Of a stretch of 44,634 nucleotides of DNA, positions 35,670 through 42,678 are shown piece after piece (the stretch's first letter is position 1; every line of letters starts with the position of its first letter). The notes under the pieces were generated by a model. The model was not told where the DNA came from and ran no database searches. It saw only the letters and a list, made by a program, of their open reading frames with translations. The position numbers and the translations under genes were made by a program. The DNA is from a virus. The DNA lies in the IMG/VR virus record IMGVR_UViG_3300030406_004104, positions 1-44,634 of that record, one strand, 5' to 3'.

Positions 35670-35698
35670 AAAATAATACTGACGGCACCGAAGTGCCG
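35670..35698 (-). terminator. UUCG-loop terminator after the fibre gene
   Basis: As - strand RNA: CGGCAC, loop UUCG, GUGCCG (35698-35683), followed by UCAGUAUUAUUUUAAA. The 6-bp G:C-rich stem with a UUCG loop is the same design as the terminator after the capsid gene, but the downstream U tract is weaker. It begins 16 nt beyond the stop of the 622-aa gene and separates the fibre gene from the repeat-protein block. Confidence 0.8.
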
Positions 35699-35714
35699 CC
35701 GTATTTAATTATTA

Positions 35715-37583
35715 TTATGAGTAAGCTACAGTTCCAGCAGTTGATCCTTTGATTGAAGTAATTAAAACTTCTATATCATTTGAAGGAGCTGCGGCAAAAG
35801 TAATTTTAACTTTACTCGTTGATGCACTGTTTGATTTATCTGTTCTAGCTACATCAGCAAAAACTGTTTCTTTTGAGCTTGAATCAAATAATTGAACAAT
35901 TACATCTTCAGTACCTAAACTATGTGTAATCTCAGCATACAAGTTAGATGTAAACTGTGAATCAGATACATCTATTGTAGCATGTACAGACTTAGCAGCT
36001 AATGTATCAGGTGTTACAGCTTTAGTAGCATTAGTACCTGTTTGAACTTCAGCAGCTGAAGCTAAACTTAATTGAGTGTTGTCAGATACAAGATCTATTG
36101 TTCCATCACTATCTTGGTAAGTAGCTGATATATTAGTTTCAGTATTACCAGTGAACATAGCACCTACAATATCCTGTACTTCTTCAGTAGTTAACTGAGT
36201 GTTAGCTGTCATATCATCAACAACAAAATCTAAAGTACCATCACCATCTTCGTATGTTACAGCTACTCTAGTTTCTGTGTTGCCAGTTACCATAGCTCCA
36301 ACAGTATCTTGTATAAATTCTGTAAGAGTAGTACCGTCAACTGTTATCGCATCAGCTTCTAAAGTACCATCAATATCAGCATCACCCGATATATCTAATT
36401 CAGTACCTGTAAACTTAGCAGCTTTAATATCTTCAAATGAAGATCCTAATTTAAAATCAAACGCTTCTGTTGTAGCATTATAAGTAAATGTAGCATCATC
36501 GCCAGTACCACCTTCAAGTGTAATACCAGCACCATCAACAACCGCTGATGTACTGTTACCACTATCAAGTACTATGTTATGATCATTAAGATTTACTGTA
36601 GTTGAGTTTACTGTTGTAGTAGTACCTGAAACTTGTAAGTTACCAGTTATTACTATTGTATCACCACTATCAGCACCAATTGTAATGTTTTCATTTGCTG
36701 CACCACTTGCAGATTCTAAGTTAGCTAATCTAGTTAATAAGTTTGCGTTATTAACATCTACGTCAGTGTTTGAAGTAAATGTTAAGTTTGATTGTAAGTA
36801 TGACTGTAGCACACTAACATCCATTCTCTTAACAGTACCAGCGTCACTAATCATAAGTTCATCTGTACTTGCTAAACCTGATGTTAATGCTCCTTGACCA
36901 GAGATAATATCATCGTTTAACATACCGTGATGAACAGCTGCAGATGCTATTGTAGTAGCTATAGATACGTTACCTTTTGCTGTTTGTGTCTGCGTACCAG
37001 TGACATCACCTGTTAAAGCAAAGTCTGAGTCTGCTATAACAAAGTCTAAAGTACCATCTGAATCTTCATAAGTTACTGTAATACCTGTTTCAGTATTACC
37101 TGTTACCATACCACCTACAAAGTCTTCAACTTCTTCTTCAGTTAAATTTGTATCAGTTGTAAACGTTAAGTTGTTCTGCATGTATGTTTGTAATGCAGAT
37201 ACAGTTGTTAATTGTTCTGTTGAACCGTCAGAGTCTAAAGTTAAAAAAGAGTCTCCACTTGCAGGTGTTACTGCTGAAAACTCTGATATATCTATAGTTA
37301 TAGTCGAGCTATAATCTCCTGAGTTTGTGTTTGATTGGGTTATATCTAAACCAGTTCCAACTGATATATCTACACCCGTTATATCACCCGTTGCATTAGA
37401 AGTACCTAAGCTAACCCATGCGGAGCCGTTGTAAAACTTCAATGTACCCGAGTCATATATGATTTGTCCTGTTCCAGGGTTCGACACTGAACCTTGAGCT
37501 ACGTTATGTAATCGGACATTCCTAATTTCGGCTTTGTTTGTACCAATGCCAAAATCCATGTGATTTAAAATAGGTATTGCCAT
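35715..37583 (-). CDS. Tail fibre protein with triplicated ~38-aa motif
   Basis: 622 aa. The N-terminal 60 residues (MAIPILNHMDFGIGTNKAEIRNVRLHNVA..., 'NPGTGQIIYDSGTLKFYNGSAWVSLG') are the standard start of marine phage fibre proteins, with the 'FYNGSAWVSLG' turn. A repeated module with 'EEVxDxVGxMVTGNTET..ITVTYEDSDGTLDFV' occurs three times (about 146-184, 421-458, 466-503). It is familiar from cyanophage-type fibres. Further segments are beta-helix-like ('NLQVSGTTTTVNSTTVNLNDHNIVL'). The C-terminal domain ('SDSQFTSNLYAEITHSLGTEDVIVQLFDSSSKETVF') resembles fibre-tip domains. Host recognition is the likely role. The N-terminal coding stretch is about 47% G+C near 37441-37500, above the rest. 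Confidence 0.75.
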   Translation of the reverse strand: MAIPILNHMDFGIGTNKAEIRNVRLHNVAQGSVSNPGTGQIIYDSGTLKFYNGSAWVSLGTSNATGDITGVDISVGTGLDITQSNTNSGDYSSTITIDISEFSAVTPASGDSFLTLDSDGSTEQLTTVSALQTYMQNNLTFTTDTNLTEEEVEDFVGGMVTGNTETGITVTYEDSDGTLDFVIADSDFALTGDVTGTQTQTAKGNVSIATTIASAAVHHGMLNDDIISGQGALTSGLASTDELMISDAGTVKRMDVSVLQSYLQSNLTFTSNTDVDVNNANLLTRLANLESASGAANENITIGADSGDTIVITGNLQVSGTTTTVNSTTVNLNDHNIVLDSGNSTSAVVDGAGITLEGGTGDDATFTYNATTEAFDFKLGSSFEDIKAAKFTGTELDISGDADIDGTLEADAITVDGTTLTEFIQDTVGAMVTGNTETRVAVTYEDGDGTLDFVVDDMTANTQLTTEEVQDIVGAMFTGNTETNISATYQDSDGTIDLVSDNTQLSLASAAEVQTGTNATKAVTPDTLAAKSVHATIDVSDSQFTSNLYAEITHSLGTEDVIVQLFDSSSKETVFADVARTDKSNSASTSKVKITFAAAPSNDIEVLITSIKGSTAGTVAYS

Positions 37584-37611
37584 AGTTTTGTTTATTTATT
37601 GTTTTTGTTAA

Positions 37612-37962
37612 TTAAAGACTTATGTATGCGTAGCCACTCTCCGCGTTTAATAAGTTTATTGTTAAATTATCTTTATCTACATAAGTAACAAGCCCTAATG
37701 CTTGTATATTGTTTATTTGTATACCACCAGACATTTTAATACTTACGTTAGGTAAATAATCTGATAAATCCAAATTATGATTTACGCTCCATGTAGCTGA
37801 AGCATTATTCTGATGGTGTTTATGTGCTGTTCCTGAAGCTTTAATAAAATCAGCAAGATCACTAACTAAATAGTTTCTAGTTACACCGGTAACATCACTA
37901 CCAAGTAATTTATCATTAGCTTGTATAACCAGATCTCTATCTATGTTTTTAATCTTGGGCAT
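37612..37962 (-). CDS. Small fibre-like structural protein
   Basis: 116 aa: MPKIKNIDRDLVIQANDKLLGSDVTGVTRNYLVSDLADFI..., then 'HHQNNASATWSVNHNLDLSDYLPNVSIKMSGGIQINNIQALGLVTYVDKDNLTINLLNAESGYAYISL'. The first part is like the fibre N-terminal anchor 'ND..LGSD..TG.TRNY..SDLA'. The second part ('TWSVNHNL....PNVSI...G') is the short beta domain that ends many fibre proteins. It may be a short fibre or an adaptor linking the long fibre. It ends 28 nt before the fibre gene and starts 1 nt after the holin-like gene. Confidence 0.55.
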   Translation of the reverse strand: MPKIKNIDRDLVIQANDKLLGSDVTGVTRNYLVSDLADFIKASGTAHKHHQNNASATWSVNHNLDLSDYLPNVSIKMSGGIQINNIQALGLVTYVDKDNLTINLLNAESGYAYISL

Positions 37963-37963
37963 T

Positions 37964-38428
37964 TTATTTATTCTTTATCGTTTGAAATTTTTCAGCTCCT
38001 CGTGAACCGAAATAAGCTACGTAAACAGTAACTAATAGTGTTTGTAGTAAATCTACCCAACCGGCAGATACACTAAAGCTCCACTCAAAGCTATCAAGTA
38101 TTATTAATAATACCATAGATATAGTTAAGAATATTAAACTCATTGGCCTAGTGTTTTTACTTAACCATGAGTCTGATTTCATATCGCTGTCCCAACGTTT
38201 AGATACTTCTTGCATTTCAACCATATCCATTTCTAAAAGCTTCATTGCTTTTTCTTTATCTTCTGGTGGTAATACAGTATCCGGCTCTTTTTGAATTAAG
38301 TTTTTTACTAATCCAAAAACACCTGCATCTGGTAATACGTCACCGGCTATACCTAAAATACCTGGAGCGGCTTTACTCAAGAACGCTCCAACTTTAGTAT
38401 CTTTAAATTTTTTCTTATCTTTACTCAT
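37964..38428 (-). CDS. Holin-like protein with two C-terminal TM helices
   Basis: 154 aa. A soluble N-terminal part (about 1-90, including 'PPEDKEKAMKLLEMDMVEMQEVSKRWDSDMKSDSWLSKNTRP') precedes two hydrophobic helices at about 96-112 (MSLIFLTISMVLLIILD) and 124-140 (WVDLLQTLLVTVYVAYFG), ending 'SRGAEKFQTIKNK'. The 'W(L)SKNTRPMSL ... YFGSRGAEK' frame is the one I associate with the 3TM gene-transfer/holin-type family. Holins time lysis by making holes in the inner membrane. It is far from the peptidase at the left edge, so the lysis functions would be split between two loci. Alternatively it is a structural membrane protein. Its ATG overlaps the previous stop (ATGA). Confidence 0.55.
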   Translation of the reverse strand: MSKDKKKFKDTKVGAFLSKAAPGILGIAGDVLPDAGVFGLVKNLIQKEPDTVLPPEDKEKAMKLLEMDMVEMQEVSKRWDSDMKSDSWLSKNTRPMSLIFLTISMVLLIILDSFEWSFSVSAGWVDLLQTLLVTVYVAYFGSRGAEKFQTIKNK

Positions 38429-38589
38429 ACTTTACAATTATGCATGTTAATAAACCAGTTAGCAAGCTGCACATCTCTTTTAGTAGCACCCTTGCGTGAC
38501 TTTAGCTTTTTAACCTTACCGCAAGTTACATCTCCACCGTAGAGTTTATTAATTCTGGCTTTGAGTACGCCGCGATAAGCTTTAGCCAT
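38425..38589 (-). CDS. 54-aa basic protein, unknown
   Basis: MAKAYRGVLKARINKLYG, then 'GGDVTCGKVKKLKSRKGATKRDVQLANWFINMHNCKV'. It is Lys/Arg-rich (15 basic residues) with two Cys and an amphipathic end ('LANWFINMH'). The start overlaps the upstream stop (TAATG) and its stop overlaps the holin-like start (ATGA). It is thus bounded exactly by its neighbours, which strongly supports coding. It could be a small nucleic-acid-binding or virion protein. I know no function for it. Confidence 0.65.
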   Translation of the reverse strand: MAKAYRGVLKARINKLYGGDVTCGKVKKLKSRKGATKRDVQLANWFINMHNCKV

Positions 38590-39212
38590 TAGTGATGTTT
38601 TTTAGGCTTTTTATCTTTATCTTTATCTTTATCCTCTTCTTTCTTCTTATCAAAGCTATTAAACATGTTTTCGTTTACCTTTGAAGCTGAATAATCTGCT
38701 CTTGGATATTTCATAGGTTCACCATGTCCGTCCATAGGCGTAGGCATATCAGCCATGTTAGGTCCTTTATAAGCTTTAGGTCCATGATATTCCATAGGAT
38801 GTTCCATACGTACTTGATACTCTTTACCATTTACTGTGAAAGTGTCTTTACCAGCTTTTTCAGCTTTTACTTTTTCACCTATAAATTTATTACCTTGTGG
38901 GTACATATAAGAGAATTTTTGTACATGATGTTTTTTCATAGGACCTGGGCTAACATTGTCATGCATACCCATAACCATTTTAAAAGGCCCGTGTAAACCT
39001 ACATCAGTTTTTAATTTTTTAGGAGCCATCATATGAGGATATTTATGTTTCATTACATTATGATCCTTTTTTGAAGGGATAGCTATTTTGTCGTGTGAGC
39101 TAAGGTTTTGTTTATTCTTTCCTGTAAACTGGCCTTTTTTAGGATTAGGTACATGCTTATGTTTAAATCCTTCTCTCACATGAGATGGTTTAATTCCGTG
39201 TGTTCCTGGCAT
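38589..39212 (-). CDS. His/Met/Lys-rich low-complexity protein
   Basis: 207 aa. By hand count there are 17 His and about 18 Met, with many Lys and Pro and almost no hydrophobic core in the first half ('KHKHVPNPKKGQ', 'MKHKYPHMMAPKKLK', 'MVMGMHDNVSPGPMKKHHVQ'). One short fold-like unit follows ('KAGKDTFTVNGKEYQVRMEH'). The C-terminus is a K/D/E run ending KPKKHH. It has no signal peptide. His/Met clusters can bind copper, nickel or zinc, but a disordered assembly or DNA-binding role is equally possible. It sits between the winged-helix-like gene and the 54-aa basic gene, in the chaperonin operon. Confidence 0.6.
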   Translation of the reverse strand: MPGTHGIKPSHVREGFKHKHVPNPKKGQFTGKNKQNLSSHDKIAIPSKKDHNVMKHKYPHMMAPKKLKTDVGLHGPFKMVMGMHDNVSPGPMKKHHVQKFSYMYPQGNKFIGEKVKAEKAGKDTFTVNGKEYQVRMEHPMEYHGPKAYKGPNMADMPTPMDGHGEPMKYPRADYSASKVNENMFNSFDKKKEEDKDKDKDKKPKKHH

Positions 39213-39230
39213 AATTTTAATTTTTAATTG

Positions 39231-39671
39231 TTAACGATCGTTGTCTTTAATCATATCATCGATTGCTTTATTAAAGACTTTATCGCTATATGATTTATTA
39301 TTATAAAAAATACTTCGCTCACTAGTTGGTAAGTCTTCTTCACCTAGTAGTATGCGATATATTCTGCTAATTAATTGCGAACATTTAAATGAAGTTTTGA
39401 ATATAGAAAATTTAATTGAAGTGCGGTTGCGATGTCTCCATACCTCTATCCAACCTTTGGACCGTAGTCGTTCCCATCGCTGCTTATCCCATGAGTACGT
39501 GTAAGTACCGTCGATAAACTCTTGTCTTGTAAATCTTTGTTTACAGTCGAGATATATAAGTAATTCTAAGTCGGCATCATTTAAGTCATAAGTTTTACAG
39601 GCCCATTTACGTACGAGCCTGTAATACTTGAATAATTGTATTTCTCTTAAATCAGATGCACTTAATTTCAT
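39231..39671 (-). CDS. Winged-helix (MarR-like) putative transcription regulator
   Basis: 146 aa: MKLSASDLREIQLFKYYRLVRKWACKTYDLNDADLELLIYLDCKQRFTRQEFIDGTYTYSWDKQRWERLRSKGWIEVWRHRNRTSIKFSIF.... The order helix, 'LNDADLELLIYL' helix, 'FTRQEF' helix, 'DKQRWERLRSKGWIEVW' recognition helix plus turn, then the beta-wing, is a good fit to MarR-type winged helix-turn-helix proteins. The C-terminal helices ('CSQLISRIYRILLGEE') would dimerise. It may control late genes. The stretch coding the recognition region (39421-39480) is about 55% G+C, far above its flanks. Its ATG overlaps the end of the GroES-like gene by 4 nt. Confidence 0.5.
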   Translation of the reverse strand: MKLSASDLREIQLFKYYRLVRKWACKTYDLNDADLELLIYLDCKQRFTRQEFIDGTYTYSWDKQRWERLRSKGWIEVWRHRNRTSIKFSIFKTSFKCSQLISRIYRILLGEEDLPTSERSIFYNNKSYSDKVFNKAIDDMIKDNDR

Positions 39672-39925
39672 TCGATTATTACTACATCCGAGTGTTTAAT
39701 AACATAGTAATACTTATTATTAAACTCTATACCGTGGCCAGCGTGCTTATCGTACCATACTATATCACCAGCATTAATACCAACAACACTATCACCAACA
39801 CTTATAATCTCTCCTTTTAAATACCTAATGTCTATGTTCTGGTCTTCAGTTAATTCTAGACCAGCTATTTTATTAGCTTTAGGTTTTATTTTATTTATGA
39901 TTATGTAATTATTTACTGCTTTCAT
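39668..39925 (-). CDS. groES: Co-chaperonin (GroES/Cpn10 family)
   Basis: 85 aa. '[83 protein letters not shown]' aligns with GroES over its whole length: the first strand, a mobile loop with the hydrophobic tripeptide-like LEL (residues 23-25), KGEIISVG, the GDIVWYDK strand, and the terminal strands with the SDVVII end. The loop is shorter than in E. coli GroES (97 aa). It caps the GroEL cavity during folding. It overlaps the 3' end of the GroEL gene by 17 nt, so the two are coupled, in the order groEL-groES, opposite to most bacterial operons. Confidence 0.8.
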   Translation of the reverse strand: MKAVNNYIIINKIKPKANKIAGLELTEDQNIDIRYLKGEIISVGDSVVGINAGDIVWYDKHAGHGIEFNNKYYYVIKHSDVVIIE

Positions 39926-41474
39926 TTGTCCTCATGTTTGAAATTACACAATCAGCTGATATAATAGTACTAACAACAGATACTGCATTACGTAATGCGG
40001 ACTTAGTTACTAGTACTGGATCTATGATACCAGCTCTAATCATATTAACCTTTTTACCTGTTACAACGTTTATACCTTGACCTAAGTTTAATTTATCAGG
40101 GTGAGGTATGTTTGCGTTGTCTAATATTGTTTCAAAAGGTTTGCAAATTGATTTTAATAATATTTTTTCACCTACGTTAGCAGGCTTTATTGTAGTCGAT
40201 GCATTTAGTAATGCTACACCACCTCCAGGTACTATACCTTCTTGTAATGCGGCTTTTGTAGCGTATATAGCATCTTCAACTCGATCTTTCTTTTCTTTCA
40301 GCTCGATCTTTGAATTAGCACCTACAAAAACTATAGCGACTGATCCTGCTAGTATAGCTAGTCTTTGTTCTAGCTTTTTTCTTATATAAGGATTTTTGTC
40401 TTCTTTAGCAATTTGCTTCTTTATTCTTGTTACACGTTCTTGTAAATCTTTACCAGCTTTGTTAACTGTAAATACTGTTTTTTTATTATCGGTAACAACT
40501 TTAACTGCTTCGCCTAAACAATCAGGCTCTATAAAGTCAAAATCATCGCCTAATTCTTCATTTATTATTTTAGCCCCTAACACTATAGCAAGATCTTCTA
40601 TAGTATCTTGTTTAGTAGGACCAAAGCCTGGTAAGTCAACTATGTTAACTTTTATATTACCTTTTACTTTATTAGCTAGTAAAGCAGCTTTAGGTTGTTG
40701 ATCTAAGTCTGCTACTATTAATAAAGATCTATTAGATTTAATACAATGTTCTAATATATTTTGTATTCTTCTTATATTAGGTATTATAGAAGAAGATATA
40801 AGTACTAGTGGATTATCTAGCTCTGCTACGTTACGATCTTTATCAGTAACTAAATACTGAGATGTTAAACCTGAATCTATTTGTACACCATCAACAACAT
40901 CTACATAAGTATCACCTGTTGGTGACTCTTCCATCAACACAACACCGTCTTGCCCTACTTTTTTGTAAGCCTCCGATATAATTTCACCAAGTTGTTTATC
41001 ATTGTTTGTTGATATGGTGGACACGTGAGTAAGTAAACTATCATCAACGGCTTTACTTTTGTTTTCCAAAAACTTAATAACTTTGTCTGTACCGCTTTTA
41101 ATACCTTCTTTAACTTCTCGTAAACTATCATACTCTGTTTCTTCAACTGTTTTTAATAGCGAATGAGCAAGGACGGTAGCTGTAGTAGTACCGTCACCTG
41201 CTTCTTTCACAGTGTTATTCGCCGCCTCTTTAATTAATGTAGCGCCTATGTTTTCAACCGGATCATATAAGACAACAGATTGTGCAACTGTTACACCGTC
41301 TTTTGTAATCACCGGTTTACCTAGCGCGTCTTCGTAAACTACGCATTTACCTGAGGCACCAAGTGTAGACTTAACCGCATTGTTCAGCTTCTCTACACCC
41401 TTAATAACTTTATCTTTGGCTTCATTGCCAAACATCAGATCTTTGACGATCTGACTAGGTTGATTATATTCCAT
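39909..41474 (-). CDS. groL: Chaperonin GroEL homologue
   Basis: 521 aa. A clear GroEL throughout: '[38 protein letters not shown]' (ATP-site region), 'G93[10 protein letters not shown]' with D94 equal to catalytic D87 of E. coli, '[22 protein letters not shown]' apical domain, '[26 protein letters not shown]' with the conserved glycine run, and a C-terminus ending [10 protein letters not shown] without the usual GGM repeats. It refolds client proteins in a double ring. Phage-encoded GroEL is known in some large and marine phages but is uncommon. Together with the GroES gene just downstream it gives the phage its own folding machine, probably for capsid or repeat-fibre proteins. The 5' region (41281-41340) is about 47% G+C. 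Confidence 0.92.
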   Translation of the reverse strand: MEYNQPSQIVKDLMFGNEAKDKVIKGVEKLNNAVKSTLGASGKCVVYEDALGKPVITKDGVTVAQSVVLYDPVENIGATLIKEAANNTVKEAGDGTTTATVLAHSLLKTVEETEYDSLREVKEGIKSGTDKVIKFLENKSKAVDDSLLTHVSTISTNNDKQLGEIISEAYKKVGQDGVVLMEESPTGDTYVDVVDGVQIDSGLTSQYLVTDKDRNVAELDNPLVLISSSIIPNIRRIQNILEHCIKSNRSLLIVADLDQQPKAALLANKVKGNIKVNIVDLPGFGPTKQDTIEDLAIVLGAKIINEELGDDFDFIEPDCLGEAVKVVTDNKKTVFTVNKAGKDLQERVTRIKKQIAKEDKNPYIRKKLEQRLAILAGSVAIVFVGANSKIELKEKKDRVEDAIYATKAALQEGIVPGGGVALLNASTTIKPANVGEKILLKSICKPFETILDNANIPHPDKLNLGQGINVVTGKKVNMIRAGIIDPVLVTKSALRNAVSVVSTIISADCVISNMRTNESSK

Positions 41475-41497
41475 TTGATTAAATTGTTTTTAAATTA

Positions 41498-41791
41498 TTA
41501 TTTAAATGTTTTAACTACCTTAGGTCCTGACAAAAACTCTAGACGCTTGCTGTAGTGTTCGATACTACCATCAATTGCTGACTCAGCGGACTCTATAGTT
41601 TCCCTTCTTGTTACGTCGTGCCAAACGTCATCTACGATGTCTTTGTACTCTGTTTGGTAGTAACCATTAGGTAGTTGTGTAATTCTCCAGTTCTTTTTTT
41701 CACTTAGGTGTTGCCAAAAGTCTTTGGTTTCCTCGGACACATTAGGGTTGGAGTTATCCCATGTTGTGGTTTTGTAATAAAAATAATTCAT
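41498..41791 (-). CDS. Small acidic protein, first gene of late/chaperonin operon
   Basis: 97 aa from the ATG at 41789-41791 (MNYFYYKTTTWDNSNP). A longer frame to 41824 would run into the pseudoknot element and is not preferred. The sequence has aromatic and charged patches ('FWQHLSEKKNWRITQLPNGYYQTEYKDIVDDVWHDV', 'SAESAIDGSIEHYSKRLEFL'), looking like one small alpha/beta domain. No TM, Cys or known motif is seen. It lies 23 nt upstream of GroEL, so it is probably co-transcribed with it. Its leader carries the H-type pseudoknot. The function is unknown. Confidence 0.5.
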   Translation of the reverse strand: MNYFYYKTTTWDNSNPNVSEETKDFWQHLSEKKNWRITQLPNGYYQTEYKDIVDDVWHDVTRRETIESAESAIDGSIEHYSKRLEFLSGPKVVKTFK

Positions 41792-41815
41792 AATTAAGGT
41801 TTTTATTTTGGTTAT

Positions 41816-41857
41816 GCGAAACATGGTTAAATGTAGAGTGGTTTCGCTTACACTCTA
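41816..41857 (-). promoter_or_regulatory. H-type pseudoknot in the 5' leader of the chaperonin operon
   Basis: In the - strand RNA the blocks are UAGAGUG (41857-41851), UAA, GCGAAAC (41847-41841), CACUCUA (41840-41834), an 11-nt loop, and GUUUCGC (41822-41816). Stem 1 (7 bp) pairs blocks one and three. Stem 2 (7 bp) pairs blocks two and four. The stems abut with no linker (coaxial), loop 1 is 3 nt and loop 3 is 11 nt, an ideal classical geometry. Stem 2 ends 24 nt before the ATG at 41791. It could control translation of the first gene or act as a protein-binding site. Confidence 0.6.
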
Positions 41858-42134
41858 TAAGTTAGATAATTACATAAATTTAATTTAATTTAAAATAGTG
41901 ACACTTGCCTATTACTATTAAGATCTATATAGCTAATGTCATACTAGTTATAACGAGTATTTGTGTTGCCACTCTCTATACGTAGTACACTTGTATAATA
42001 AAAATGCATTTTGTAAATACCACGGGCCCACTATTTGTACATTTTTTATAAATATTTTCACATTTTACTATTATATACTTATATTTTTTATTTTTATATA
42101 ACAACTTTTTACAATGTTACTACATAGTTGTATT

Positions 42135-42158
42135 GATAATATATATGTAACTAAAAAA
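42135..42158 (+). repeat. 24-nt repeat upstream of early gene, copy 1
   Basis: GATAATATATATGTAACTAA followed by AAAA. It matches 23 of 24 positions with copy 2 at 42264-42287. It ends 9 nt before the ATG at 42168. A related 'ATGTAACTAATATA' occurs on the - strand (30414-30401) before the glycosyltransferase-like gene. It is a probable promoter or leader element. Confidence 0.55.
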
Positions 42159-42167
42159 TTATAAAAT

Positions 42168-42299
42168 ATGTTTAACAAAGCGAGACAGTGCGGAATACTA
42201 CAAAGCAAAAAAGTATTACTAAACAAACAACTTACTTTTACAAACAAAATACAAAGCATATTCGATAATATAAATGTAACTAAAAAAATAAATAATTAA
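42168..42299 (+). CDS. 43-aa basic protein, putative first early gene
   Basis: MFNKARQCGILQSKKVLL, then 'NKQLTFTNKIQSIFDNINVTKKINN'. It is Lys/Asn-rich with no TM or motif. It opens 9 nt after the first 24-nt repeat. Its last codons (DNINVTK) fall within the second copy of that repeat, so the 3' coding end and the leader of the next gene share sequence. Coding is supported only by the start context, its place in a dense operon and lack of conflict with other genes. Confidence 0.4.
   Translation: MFNKARQCGILQSKKVLLNKQLTFTNKIQSIFDNINVTKKINN
42264..42287 (+). repeat. 24-nt repeat upstream of early gene, copy 2
   Basis: GATAATATAAATGTAACTAA followed by AAAA. It differs from copy 1 at one position. 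It lies 30 nt before the ATG at 42318 and overlaps the end of the 43-aa frame. It could be a promoter for the 77-aa gene. Confidence 0.55.
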
Positions 42300-42317
42300 T
42301 ACTTAAATTTTATAACT

Positions 42318-42551
42318 ATGACTTCAAATTCAATTACTTCAAAAAGATTTGTACTAAGAAAATCACTAATCGGTTCTAATACAATCATAACATTCACTAA
42401 CAAAAAAGGTGACACAGTAAAATACTCACATGATAAAGCATTTGCTATTATGAAAGATACACTTACTAAATTACCATGTTGGTTAAAGTATAAATCTTAC
42501 ACTGCTACTAATAATATTCCAGTAGTACTTAGAGGTAAAGAGTTAGTATAA
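42318..42551 (+). CDS. Small early protein, unknown
   Basis: 77 aa: MTSNSITSKRFVLRKSLIGSNTIITFTNKKGDTVKYSHDKAF..., ending 'TNNIPVVLRGKELV'. It is a basic, probably compact beta/alpha protein with one Cys and no TM. The start sits in the motif ATAACTATG, which is shared by two other early genes. By location it may act in early host takeover, but nothing in the sequence shows how. The following 127 nt hold no gene but a tRNA-like element. Confidence 0.55.
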   Translation: MTSNSITSKRFVLRKSLIGSNTIITFTNKKGDTVKYSHDKAFAIMKDTLTKLPCWLKYKSYTATNNIPVVLRGKELV

Positions 42552-42613
42552 TCTAACTTTTTACAACTCGGCGTTACATTATTCTCTCGAGTATAAATAC
42601 AGTTGAATCATAA

Positions 42614-42657
42614 CTCGTCTTGGAGCAGTGGTGTGTTTCGATTACACACACGAGTAC
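42614..42657 (+). ncRNA. tRNA-like acceptor/T-arm minihelix
   Basis: ACTCGTC (42614-42620) can pair with CACGAGT (42650-42656) over six of seven positions. Between them a 12-nt linker precedes a T-arm-like hairpin: TGTGT (42633-42637), loop TTCGATT, ACACA (42645-42649). The 7-nt TTCGATT loop is exactly that of a tRNA T-loop, the 5-bp stem and 7-nt acceptor segment have tRNA lengths, and an A follows as a discriminator would. D and anticodon arms are absent, so this is not a working tRNA. It may be a tRNA-derived small RNA, an RNA mimic, or a remnant. Confidence 0.35.
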
Positions 42658-42678
42658 TAACAATTAAAAATAATAACT

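Larger units (their letters stand above)
41792..42167. other. Divergent intergenic region between late (-) and early (+) operons
   Basis: 376 nt without a gene, strongly A/T-rich. Leaders of both transcripts must start here. It contains the pseudoknot element (41816-41857) on the left side and a GGGCCC palindrome near 42025. There is an extended TG-TATAAT-like box near 41993-42000 on the + strand. An imperfect inverted repeat pairs GTTAC-t-ACATA (42116-42126) with TATGTAAC (42144-42151), and the first copy of a 24-nt repeat lies at 42135-42158. No clean TTTG...TAnnTTTG Bacteroidota promoter could be placed, so the promoters remain unassigned. An origin here is possible but unsupported. Confidence 0.5.

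Noticed and set aside
42566-42657. Full-length type II tRNA (about 92 nt) using ACTCGGC at 42566 as 5' acceptor
   Set aside because: Two of seven acceptor pairs fail, no D-loop GG or acceptable anticodon loop is found. Only the minihelix reading is consistent.
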